DNA of 64,000 nt from Pseudophaeobacter arcticus DSM 23566 (GTDB lineage: Bacteria; Pseudomonadota; Alphaproteobacteria; Rhodobacterales; Rhodobacteraceae), in contig NZ_AXBF01000006.1 of the NCBI RefSeq assembly GCF_000473205.1, forward strand, positions 124,001-188,000. Reading direction: 5' to 3'. The notes under the pieces were generated by a model that was not told the DNA's origin, searched no databases, and worked only from the letters and a program-made list of their open reading frames with translations. Made by a program: the position numbers and the translations under genes. Positions within the stretch are counted from its first letter, which is position 1. Each line of letters starts with the position of its first letter. This document shows, piece after piece, positions 24,930 through 32,849 of this stretch.

Positions 24930-26024
24930 CAGAGCCGCTGAAACCGGCGCTGTTCCATCGCGTGTAGACATGCGTCCAGCCGGGACGCGCGGCGAGGAAG
25001 AGATCGCTCCATCAACTGCGGTGCCGACCGCGCACACCATTTCGATCCTTCCAACCCTGAACGCAAATATGCGGCCCCACGCGGTGACCGCGGAGAGAAT
25101 CTCAGAGCCCGGCGCGCAGGACTAAACGCAGACCGATCAGCACTTGACCAAGGCGATTAGAGAAACTTGACGGACGTGACCAACAATCCCGGAGAGATGA
25201 CCTATCATGGTACGAATACCTATATCGTCGATACATCCGAGGGCCGGTTCATTATCGACTCCGGTCGGGTGGAAGACAGCCTTCATCTCGACGCGATTAT
25301 CGACAGTTTGGGACCCAATCCAGCCGGTATTCTCGTCACTCATCACCATTCTGATCACTTCGGCGCAGCCCCGATATTGCGCGAGCGAACCGGTCTGCCC
25401 GTTTATGTGTCGCAGGCATTTCCGGACGACGCCTTTCAACCTGACGCGTTCCTAGAGGACGGCGAGGTAATCGCTGGTCTTACCGTCCTGCACACACCGG
25501 GCCATGTCAGCGATCACCTTTGCTTTGCGCGACCGGACAGGGTTTTGTTTACAGGCGATCATATCATGAGTTGGAACAGCTCAATCGTGAGCCCGCCCGA
25601 CGGCAACATGCATGATTACTGTGCTCACCTTAAGCGTCTGATAGAACGTGATGACAAGATTTGCCTGCCGGGACACGGTCCGGTTCTCCCGCATCCGCAA
25701 CCCTATGCAAAAAAGCTGCTCGCCAACCGGATGCGTCGGGAAGCGGAGATCCTTGAACACCTGGCGGACACCCCTGATACAGTCAAAAACACTGCCGCTT
25801 TGTTTACAAGAAATCCGATCCGCATATTGCGATGGCCGCCGAACGAAATGTTGCGGCACATCTTGAAAAGCTTCTCTCAGAATCGCGAGTGGCACAGGAT
25901 GGAAATATCTTGAAAGTTACTTAACATAACTACTATTACCGGATGAATGTGTTTAGCCGCAAAGCTAAAATGTAACCCATGAGCAATTCAGGAATGTCAC
26001 TCTCCGTTCATATACTGAGGGAGA

Positions 26025-27377
26025 ATGGGCATGGGATGGGTGATGATGAGCGAGCGCGAGTTGAACCGCGTTGAGGTTTTGGCACAGGTCGATGACTGTC
26101 GGTTGAGCGTCGACAATGCGGCGAACATGCTGGCACTGACGCGTCGGCAGATCTTCCGGCTGTTGAAGCTGTATCGTCAGGATGGCGCGGCGGCGATCCG
26201 TCACAAGGCACGTGGCAAACCCCCGAACAATCGCATCCACAAAGCCAAACGGGATTACGCGCTGTCGCTGATCAAAGAGAACTATCCCGACTTTGGGCCG
26301 ACCCTGGCAGCGGAGATGCTGGCCGAGCATCATGGGTTCAAGGTGTCGCGCGAGACGGTTCGCAAGTGGATGCAGGAAGACGGTCTTTGGCTTTCGCGCA
26401 AACAGCGTCGTACATTTCATCAGCCGAGATTGCGCAGAGAATGCTTTGGCGAGCTCATACAAATTGACGGCTCCGATCACCGCTGGTTCGAGGATCGGGG
26501 CGGTCCCTGCACCCTGCTCGTGTTCATCGACGATGCCACCAGCACGTTGATGGACCTGCGGTTTGTCAAATCCGAGAGCACCTTCAGTTACTTCGAAGCG
26601 CTTGAGAGCTACCTGCATACCCATGGGAGGCCGGTTGCATTTTACAGTGGCAAGCACACGGTGTTTCGCGTGGCCAAGGAAGACGCCAAGGGCGGCGCGC
26701 GGATCACCCAGTTCGGGCGCGCTTTGAGTGAGCTGAACATTGAGATTTTGTGCGCCAACTCAAGCCAGGCGAAGGGCCGCGTGGAACGCGCCAACCGCAC
26801 GCTTCAGGACCGGCTTGTCAAAGAGCTGAGACTGGCAGGTGTTTCGAATATGGAGGCCGGAAACGCCTTTCGGGAAGGCTTCAAGGCCCGCTTCAACGCC
26901 AAGTTTGCCAAGGCCCCGGCCAAACCGGACAACCTGCACCGGGCGCTGAATGTGGAACCGGATCGTTTGGCGGAAGTGCTGTGCTGGCGTGAGAACCGAT
27001 ACGTCGGAAAGCAGCTTACATTTTCCTATGACCGCAAGCGGATCATGCTCGAGGAAAGCGAGATCACACGCGGCCTGGTCGGCAAGTATGTAGACACCTA
27101 CGCCTTCGTGGATGGCCGGTTTGAGGTGCGCTGGAAAGGCCGTTCCCTGCCCTACAAAATCTTCGACATGGATCAGCGCGTGACCCATGCGGCTATCACC
27201 AGCAACAAACGCCTGAGCGCTGTCCTCGAACACATCAAAGAGATGCAGGAGGCCGCCCCACCCAAGCCCAAGGTGCGGACCAATTCAGAGAAGATGGGTT
27301 ATAAACCGAATGGCCGGAGACCAGGTCGACCGTCAGGGTCGCGGGCCAAGAAGAAGATTGTGCACGTGGCTGAATAG
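26025..27377 (+). CDS. ISNCY-family transposase with altered catalytic Asp
   Basis: Transposase of 450 residues. An N-terminal helix-turn-helix (LSVDNAANMLALTRRQIFRLL) and second DNA-binding region precede an integrase-like core: first Asp in LIQIDGSDHRWFEDRG, Glu in GRVERANRTLQDRLVKELRL. The second catalytic position reads FYSGKHTVFRV; relatives I know have FYSDKH, so GGC at 26649-26651 looks like a GAC-to-GGC change that would kill activity. A Lys/Arg-rich tail ends the protein. ATG 26031 is an alternative start with better ribosome-site spacing. Confidence 0.85.
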   Translation: MGMGWVMMSERELNRVEVLAQVDDCRLSVDNAANMLALTRRQIFRLLKLYRQDGAAAIRHKARGKPPNNRIHKAKRDYALSLIKENYPDFGPTLAAEMLAEHHGFKVSRETVRKWMQEDGLWLSRKQRRTFHQPRLRRECFGELIQIDGSDHRWFEDRGGPCTLLVFIDDATSTLMDLRFVKSESTFSYFEALESYLHTHGRPVAFYSGKHTVFRVAKEDAKGGARITQFGRALSELNIEILCANSSQAKGRVERANRTLQDRLVKELRLAGVSNMEAGNAFREGFKARFNAKFAKAPAKPDNLHRALNVEPDRLAEVLCWRENRYVGKQLTFSYDRKRIMLEESEITRGLVGKYVDTYAFVDGRFEVRWKGRSLPYKIFDMDQRVTHAAITSNKRLSAVLEHIKEMQEAAPPKPKVRTNSEKMGYKPNGRRPGRPSGSRAKKKIVHVAE

Positions 27378-27393
27378 GCCCAAGAATGCAGGC

Positions 27394-27666
27394 ATGACTG
27401 CCGACGACGATCCAGAAATCATCTTCTCCGATTACACGCAATCCGTCGTCATCGACGGGCATCATTTCGATGTTGAGATCTACCGGACCAGCATCGATCC
27501 CGGCTGGATCCTGTCCGTGGAGAACCAGTTCGGCACGTTGACGGTTTCCGATAACCCGCCCTTTTTCGGTGATGGCCTCGCCTGGCGCGCCTTTGAAGAG
27601 ATCCTGCGCGAAGACGGCATCAAAGCATTCTACAATAAGAAAGAGCGGCGAAAGCTCGGTTTATGA
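27394..27666 (+). CDS. Small protein of unknown function inside the ISNCY element
   Basis: A 90-residue acidic protein starting MTADDDPEIIFSDYTQSVVI and ending REDGIKAFYNKKERRKLGL. No family recognised. It begins 17 bp after the transposase stop and lies before the right inverted repeat, so it is carried by the element as a passenger or accessory gene. No membrane segment or signal peptide is seen. Codon use is similar to the transposase gene. Whether it helps or limits transposition cannot be told from sequence. Confidence 0.55.
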   Translation: MTADDDPEIIFSDYTQSVVIDGHHFDVEIYRTSIDPGWILSVENQFGTLTVSDNPPFFGDGLAWRAFEEILREDGIKAFYNKKERRKLGL

Positions 27667-27731
27667 CCTGAGCCCCGCAAGGCTTTTCTGCCCTCCGATA
27701 TTTGGGGTCTACGGGCTGCTAAGCCTTGCTT

Positions 27732-27753
27732 ACGTCACGCCTCTTGGTGACGT
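27732..27753 (+). terminator. Terminator-like hairpin near right end of ISNCY element
   Basis: ACGTCAC and GTGACGT pair perfectly, followed by TTCTGTTTT. It would end transcripts from the transposase and passenger genes. Confidence 0.55.
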
Positions 27754-28143
27754 TTCTGTTTTGCGCAGCCGGTGACATTTCTGGATGGTTGCAACAAGCT
27801 CTGTGTAGCGGGGCACATTCTAAACTGGGTTGCGAAATTTCCCCTATCTTGCTGGAAAGCAAGGAGAATGAAAGATGGTCCATACAGAGCTAAACCTGCG
27901 TGAACGGCGCACGATTGAAGATATGTTGAATGCTAAGATACCTGTACGAGAGATAGCAGCGCAGATCGGCAGGCATGTTTCGACGATTCATCGTGACATC
28001 AAGCGCAACGGCTATGCCGACGAAGACCTGCCGGAATTGAACGGATACTATGGTGTTGTTGCTCAACGCGCTGCGGTTCAAAGGCGTGCGCGCCGTCGCA
28101 AATTGGTGCGCCTTGTCGGCCTGCGAAAGGCTGTGATCAAACA

Positions 28144-28151
28144 GCTCAAAG
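28144..28151 (+). repeat. Left 8-bp target duplication GCTCAAAG of IS66
   Basis: Identical to 32094-32101 on the other side of the IS66 element; 8 bp is the usual IS66 duplication length. Confidence 0.92.
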
Positions 28152-28249
28152 GTAACCACCTGATTGACACCGTCTGCCTGACGGCGGGGTTCTGAGCTAA
28201 GACACGTGCATAACGACGTCCTTAACGACGTGTCTTATTCGGAGGAGCC

Positions 28250-28618
28250 ATGCTGGGCGAGGTTCTGGGCGTTGAGCGGCGCCGGCGGTGGAGCGAAGAC
28301 GAGAAGCTCGAGATCCTGTCGGAGGTCGGCGTCGGCGGTGCGTCGGTGACGCAGATCGCGCAGCGCCACGAGATCACGCGCTCCCAGATCTACGGCTGGC
28401 GGCGCGATATGAAGAAGAAGGGCCTATGGTCGCGGGATCGCGGGGCCGTTTTCTTGCCGGTGGATTTCAGCGGGGCTCAGGCGCCGGGAAGCGCATCCGC
28501 GCCGTCACGGTCTGGCCCTGTCGAACTGCGGCTGAGCAACGGCCGCTGCCTGAGGTTCGACAGCGGCATGGATGGAGAGGTGCTGACCCGATTGATCCGG
28601 GCGGTGGAAGCGGCATGA
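28250..28618 (+). CDS. tnpA: IS66 accessory protein TnpA
   Basis: Small accessory protein of 122 residues with an N-terminal helix-turn-helix (RRRRWSEDEKLEILSEV, SVTQIAQRHEITRSQIYGWRRDM), as in IS66 TnpA. A variable linker and a conserved C-terminal strand-rich part (GPVELRLSNGRCLRFD) follow. It is needed with TnpB and TnpC for IS66 transposition in studied elements. The stop overlaps the tnpB start (ATGA). The gene seems intact. Confidence 0.88.
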   Translation: MLGEVLGVERRRRWSEDEKLEILSEVGVGGASVTQIAQRHEITRSQIYGWRRDMKKKGLWSRDRGAVFLPVDFSGAQAPGSASAPSRSGPVELRLSNGRCLRFDSGMDGEVLTRLIRAVEAA

Positions 28619-28962
28619 TCGGACCGGGAACGGGGGTTCGGGTCTACTTGGCCTGCGCGCCCACCGACATGCGCAAGGGGATCGCCGGTTTGGCCGCGCT
28701 CGCCCAGGACGTTCTGCGCCAAAACCCGGCGAGCGGCGCGGTCTTCGCGTTCCGTGGGCGCCGGGGAGACCGGCTGAAGCTTCTCTACTGGGATGGTCAG
28801 GGGTTCTGCCTCTACTACAAGGTCCTGGAGCGAGGCCGCTTCCCGTGGCCCGCCGCCGGAGACGGCGCCGTGAGGCTGACCTCGGCGCAGCTGGCGATGC
28901 TCTGGGAAGGCATCGACTGGCGCCGTCCGGACTGGGGTGCGCCTCCGGCCCGGGTGAGCTGA
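28615..28962 (+). CDS. tnpB: IS66 accessory protein TnpB
   Basis: Protein of 115 residues with the IS66 Orf2 signature: VRVYLACAPTDMRKGIAGLAALAQDVL, then FAFRGRRGDRLKLLYWDGQGFCLYYKVLERGRFPWP. It is full length and translationally coupled to tnpA. The exact molecular role in transposition is unknown in the family. ATG 28615 is set by the overlap with the tnpA stop and by the conserved N terminus. Confidence 0.9.
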   Translation: MIGPGTGVRVYLACAPTDMRKGIAGLAALAQDVLRQNPASGAVFAFRGRRGDRLKLLYWDGQGFCLYYKVLERGRFPWPAAGDGAVRLTSAQLAMLWEGIDWRRPDWGAPPARVS

Positions 28963-29856
28963 TACTTCTCTCAACCCCCTTGTTTTACTGGTTATGGACC
29001 GCACGGGATGGTAAGGTCCCGCATGTCCGAAGCCGCCTCCCTTCCGCCTGACGATCCTGCCAAGTTGCGCGCAATGATCGCCGCGCTCGAGGCCGAGAAC
29101 GCGGCCATGCGGGCGGAGACGACACGGCTTACGGCCGTCCTGAAGGCGCACGAAGCCCTCGTCCAGGCGCTCCAGATCCGGATCGCCAAGCTCCAGCGCC
29201 AGAAGTTCGGTGCAAGCTCGGAGAAGATCGAACGCGAGATCGAACAACTCGAGCTGGCCCTCGAGGCGCTGGAGGTCGCGGCTTCCGCCGCCCGGGAGCC
29301 CGAGGAGGAGCCGAAGGCAGAGCCCGCAGTCGCGGAACCTTCTTCCATGCGGCGAAAACCGAAGGTCTCGGAGGCAACGCCCCGCGAGCGCATCGTGCTC
29401 GACCCCGGTGATGCCTGCCCCGACTGCGGGGGCGAACTGCGGCTCGTCGGTGAAGACATGAGCGAGATCCTCGAGCTGATCAGCGCGCGGCTGAAGGTGA
29501 TCGAGACGGCGCGCCCGAAGAAGTCCTGCCGACGATGCGAGAAGATCACCCAGACCCCGGCGCCTTCGCGGCCGATCCCGCGCAGCATGGCGGGACCCGG
29601 TCTACTGGCGCACATCCTCGTCTCCAAGTTCGACGACCATCTGCCCCTGTATCGACAGAACGAGATCTTCGCTCGCATGGGGGCGGAGATCCCGGCCTCG
29701 ACGCTCGTCGACTGGTGCGGCCAGGGCGTGCGGGTGCTCGATCGGGCCAGGCGGCTCGAAGGCCTGGGCAAGGGCGTGAAGGAGGGCCGGATCTGGACCT
29801 ACCTCCGGGATGACCGGCCCTGGGGCGGGACTGCGCCGCCCGGCATCGCCTACTTC

Positions 29857-31351
29857 GTCGCCCCTGAACATCACGCAGCTGCGGCTCTGATGCCGCATTT
29901 CGGCCGCGGTAGAGCGATGATCGCACCGATCGCGGCGATGAGAGCGGCGAGGATTTCGGCCACGAGAGCCCTCAGATGGGCCAGGATCATGCGGATGTTG
30001 TGCCCGCAGCCGCAGAGCACAGCGTGGAGCGCGTCTCCGAGCGTGCCCTTGAGAGCGCAGCGGGCAAGGCGGCCGTCGGTCTTCATGTGCCCGATCACAG
30101 GTTCGATTGCGCTGCGCCGGCGCAGGTCGCGCCGGAGCGCCGGCGTCATCCCGCGGCGCTGGCCCGAGATGAACGCCTCGGTCGTCTGCACACCGTGGCC
30201 GCGGTAGCCGCGGTCGACGAAGGCCCTCCTGGGCCGGGTCTCGGTCAGGATCTCCACCTGCTCCAGCGCCTCGCGAAGGGTGTGCCCGTCATAGGGGTTG
30301 CCGGGCATCGACCGCATGCCGACGACGAAGCCCTCCCGGTGCGTGGTTGCCACCGACACCTTAGTGCCGAACTCGTAACGGACCCGCGCCTTGCCCTTGG
30401 AGATGCAGTCCACCTCGGGCTCGTGCAGTGCGTAGAGCTTGCCCTTGTCCTTCGGCTTCTGCCGCAAGAGCCGGCCCGACAAGGCAATCTCCGCCTCGAT
30501 CCGCTCCCGCAAACCGGCGTCGGCCACACGGCCCAACTGGCGCTGGATGTCGCGCAGGACGCGCCCGGTATAGCCCTTCAGCCGCCGCAGGGCCTTGCGC
30601 ATCCGCTTGAACTGGCGCGCATGCGCGTAGCGCCCGACCTGGCCCGACAGCCGCGGCGCAAGCCGCGCGTAGCTCTGGCGCAGGGACAGGCCTGCCTCCT
30701 GCGCGAGCGCCACCAGGCGCCGGCGCGCCTTCTCGCAGAGCCGCGCGTCCGTGGGATGCGCGATCGCCTTCTCCATCACCGTCGTGTCCACGATCACCGC
30801 CTCGACACTCCGCTCGGAGATCACTCCAGCTTCACGGCCCGCCTCGATCGTCTTGGTCAGAAGCCATTCGACGCCCTCTTCCCCGATCCGCTTGCGCCAC
30901 CGCGTCAGCGACGAAGGATCGAGCGGGAAGCAATGCTGGAAGAACGTCTCGCCACAGAAGTGCTGGTAATAGGGGTTCTCCACCCACCGCGCCACCACCG
31001 CCTCGTCCGAGAGCCGGTAGGCATGCTGCAAATAGAGCAACCCCGCCACCAGTCGCGGCGACGTCGCCGGGCGGCCGGTGTGCGACGTGAAGAACCCCGC
31101 CCACTCATCCTCGAAGAACTCCCAGTCGATCAGGGCGGCCAGCTTCACCAGCTCGTGGCGCATGTCGATCATGTCCGTCAGGCGTGGGCGCAACAGGTCG
31201 TCCTGTTCAGGGGCGCGGGATTTGGGCTTCATACGTTGATCCGAAATTGCAGGCTTCTCGCCCGAAACCTACCAAATCCTGCAGTTCCAGAATACTGAAA
31301 ACGCCGCTTCATAAAACAAAATCAATGCGTTGGGACTTGTTCAGGGTGAAC
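29857..31351 (-). mobile_element. IS5-type element inside IS66 tnpC
   Basis: Left end GTCGCCCCTGAACA (29857-29870) and right end TGTTCAGGGTGAAC (31338-31351) are inverted repeats, 11 of 14 matching with CCCTGAACA perfect. TACTTC flanks both sides (29851-29856 and 31352-31357). Exact boundaries may be off by one or two bases because the duplication overlaps similar sequence. Confidence 0.8.
29871..31232 (-). CDS. IS5-family transposase
   Basis: DDE transposase of 453 residues, apparently intact. The N terminus holds DMIDMRHELVKLAALIDWEFFED and GLLYLQHAYRLSDEAVVARW. The first Asp lies in VIVDTTVMEKAIAHPTDARL, the second in RAFVDRGYRGHGV, and the Glu in RRRSAIEPVIGHMKTDGRLARC. A Lys/Arg-rich insert sits between the first two catalytic regions. 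The gene is antisense to the interrupted tnpC and fills nearly all of the element. It is the innermost and so the most recent insertion of the nest. Confidence 0.9.
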   Translation of the reverse strand: MKPKSRAPEQDDLLRPRLTDMIDMRHELVKLAALIDWEFFEDEWAGFFTSHTGRPATSPRLVAGLLYLQHAYRLSDEAVVARWVENPYYQHFCGETFFQHCFPLDPSSLTRWRKRIGEEGVEWLLTKTIEAGREAGVISERSVEAVIVDTTVMEKAIAHPTDARLCEKARRRLVALAQEAGLSLRQSYARLAPRLSGQVGRYAHARQFKRMRKALRRLKGYTGRVLRDIQRQLGRVADAGLRERIEAEIALSGRLLRQKPKDKGKLYALHEPEVDCISKGKARVRYEFGTKVSVATTHREGFVVGMRSMPGNPYDGHTLREALEQVEILTETRPRRAFVDRGYRGHGVQTTEAFISGQRRGMTPALRRDLRRRSAIEPVIGHMKTDGRLARCALKGTLGDALHAVLCGCGHNIRMILAHLRALVAEILAALIAAIGAIIALPRPKCGIRAAAA

Positions 31352-32093
31352 TACTTCTTCTCACCGGACCGGAAGAGTGCGCATCCGCACCGCCATTTGG
31401 CCGAGTTCAGCGGCATCCTTCAGGCGGACGCCTATACGGGCTTCAAGGCGCTCTATGAGCCCGATGCTACCGGCGCGGTGCGCATCCGGGAGGCCGCCTG
31501 CTGGGCACACCTGCGCCGGGACTTCCACGATGTCTGGACCGGCACCAAGTCGGAGATCGCCCGGGAGGCGCTGGACCGTATCGGCGCGCTTTACGACATC
31601 GAACGCGAGATCACCGGCTGCTCCGCCGAAGAGCGGCGACGCGTTAGGCAGACCCGCACGCGCCCGCTGGCGGAGGACTTCAAGGCGTGGTCGGAGGCCC
31701 AGCTCGGCCGGGTCTCCGGCAAGAGCGCACTGGCCAAAGCCTTCCGCTACGCGCTCCGCCGCTGGCCCTCCTTCACGCTCTTCCTGGAGGACGGCCGCGT
31801 GGCCATCGACAACAACCCGGCCGAGCGTGCGATCAAGCCCGTGGTGATTGGTCGGAAGAATTGGCTCTTCGCCGGGGCCGATGCCGGGGGTGAAACCCTC
31901 GCGAAAGCCATGACGATCATCGAAAGCGCGAAGCTCAGCGGCCACGACCCCGAAGCCTACCTGGCAGACATCCTTGCCCGCATCGGAGATCACAAGATCA
32001 ATCGCCTCGACGAGCTCCTGCCGTGGAACTGGGTGCCACAATCCAAAGAGGCAAAGGCCGTCGCCTAAGCTGCGGTCCTTACCGGCCGGTTAC

Positions 32094-32101
32094 GCTCAAA
32101 G
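32094..32101 (+). repeat. Right 8-bp target duplication GCTCAAAG of IS66
   Basis: Partner of 28144-28151; deletion of one copy plus the element restores the IS30 reading frame. Confidence 0.92.
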
Positions 32102-32849
32102 AAGGTTGGTCTCCCGAACAGATCGCGGGTCGATTGCACTTTGAAGGCCAGACAGTTCGTGTGAGCTACGAGACAATTTATGCTTATGTCTACAGTCCAG
32201 ACGGCCAATCCAAAGAGCTGGCCCGATACCTACCAAACCGGCGCAAGAAACGGAGACCGCACCATTCACGCAGGTCCCGTGGCCTTGTTTTCCCGCCAGA
32301 TCGGTCCATCCATGAACGACCCGACTACGTTGATACTCGTGAGACTTTTGGCGAATGGGAAGGCGATTTGATGATTTTCGAGCGTGCTCAGGGTAAGATG
32401 AACGTCGCCTCGCTCGTTGAGCGGAAGACCCGCTTCGCCGTCCTGTTCCGTAACAACGACCGCAGCACAACGCATCTGATGGACAAGCTAATGACTGTGA
32501 TGGAACCCCTGCTCCAAACAGCCCGTAAATCGATCACCTTTGATAGAGGTATTGAGTTTGGAAACGGCGCAAGCTGAAACCTGGAATCGGAACCGAGGCA
32601 TGGTTCTGTGATCCTCAAGCCCCGTGGCAAAAGGGTTCCGTCGAAAACCTGAACAAGCGTGCTCGGCGCTACTTACCAAGAGATGCGCCTGTCGCCGCGC
32701 TCTCAAATCGAGATATGAAGTCGATTTTTGCCCGCTTGAACGGCACGCCCAGAAAGTGTCTGGGATGGCGCACACCAACTGAAGCATTCAGGGAAGAACT
32801 GATGAAACTGAGATAGCGGAAACCGTCGCAACGACCCTTGAGCCATCAT

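Larger units (their letters stand above)
22452..25181 (+). mobile_element. 2.73-kb insertion carrying IS256-family and IS110-family transposases
   Basis: Interval between the two AACAATCC repeats. Its outer ends GGTAGTGTCCG (left) and CGGACGTGACC (right) are imperfect inverted repeats (8 of 11). An 8-bp duplication fits the IS256 family. Internally GGTGTAATTTC (22470) and its complement (23801-23811) also face each other around the IS256 gene. The unit may therefore be an IS256 element plus a second insertion, the IS110 gene, in its right part. The order of events is inferred. A similar 250-bp tail after the IS110 gene contains no gene I can support. Confidence 0.75.
22369..25924 (+). pseudogene. 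MBL-fold (LACTB2-like) hydrolase gene, split by insertion and frameshifted
   Basis: Metallo-beta-lactamase-fold hydrolase in two pieces. The 5' piece (22369-22451) encodes MFFTEPEPPRAQ through QVAEGIQRIVANNP. The 3' piece (25182 onward) resumes in the same frame as NNPGEMTYHGTNTYIV and carries the metal motif VTHHHSDHFGAAP, the later LHTPGHVSDHL, FTGDHIM and CLPGHGPVLP. Between them lies a 2.73-kb insertion flanked by 8-bp repeats. A second lesion near 25800 moves the natural C-terminal sequence (HIAMAAERNVAAHLEKL) into another frame, ending at 25922-25924. The product is therefore not made whole. The original enzyme may have been a hydrolase linked to the neighbouring acyl-CoA pathway (inference). 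Confidence 0.85.
25971..27796 (+). mobile_element. ISNCY-type insertion sequence
   Basis: The left end TGTAACCCATGAGCAATTCA continues to GGAATGTCAC (to 26000). The right end GGTGACATTTCTGGATGGTTGCAACA (27771-27796) is its imperfect inverted partner, with ATTCAGGAATGTCAC against ATCCAGAAATGTCAC (13 of 15). It encloses one transposase gene, one small gene and a terminator-like hairpin. No clear target duplication was seen. Confidence 0.7.
29008..32068 (+). pseudogene. tnpC: IS66 transposase TnpC, interrupted by IS5-type element
   Basis: The 5' part (29008-29856) encodes the leucine-zipper-like N terminus (LRAMIAALEAENAAMRAE), the zinc-finger CPDCGG...CRRCE and FDDHLPLYRQNEIFARMG, up to DDRPWGGTAPPGIAYF. 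The 3' part (31358-32068) carries GILQADAYTGFKALY, CWAHLRRDFHDV and DNNPAERAIKPVVIGRKNWLFAG. Joining the parts with one copy of the 6-bp repeat TACTTC yields PGIAYFFSPDRK in frame, so the gene was intact before the insertion. Confidence 0.88.
28152..32093 (+). mobile_element. IS66-family element inside the IS30 element
   Basis: Ends GTAACC (28152) and GGTTAC (32093) form terminal inverted repeats, bounded by GCTCAAAG duplications. It contains tnpA, tnpB and tnpC. tnpC is interrupted by a 1,495-bp IS5-type insertion; without it the element would be about 2.4 kb, normal for IS66. Confidence 0.9.
27875..32816 (+). pseudogene. IS30-family transposase, interrupted and frameshifted
   Basis: The N-terminal helix-turn-helix part (27875-28151, LNLRERRTIEDMLNAKIPVR through AVIKQL) is followed by the IS66 insertion. 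The rest resumes at 32102 so that removing the insert gives KQLKEGWSPEQIAGRL in frame, the standard IS30 junction. The catalytic core then shows TFGEWEGDLM and ITFDRGIEF. A further frameshift lies near 32566, after which FCDPQAPWQKGSVENLNKRARRYLP, with the catalytic Glu, continues in another frame to the stop at 32814-32816. The gene is doubly broken. Confidence 0.85.
27820..32842 (+). mobile_element. IS30-family element, interrupted by IS66
   Basis: The left inverted repeat (27820-27850, CTAAACTGGGTTGCGAAATT onward) matches the right repeat (32810-32842) with one gap across GTTGCGA and TTTCC-CTATCT. The right end lies only 7 bp from the fadN stop codon. The element is split by an IS66 copy (28152-32093). 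Confidence 0.8.

Noticed and set aside
29976..31298. Long plus-strand open frame (440 codons)
   Set aside because: It lies antisense to the IS5-type transposase, has no family features, and mirrors the GC-rich codon pattern of the real gene.
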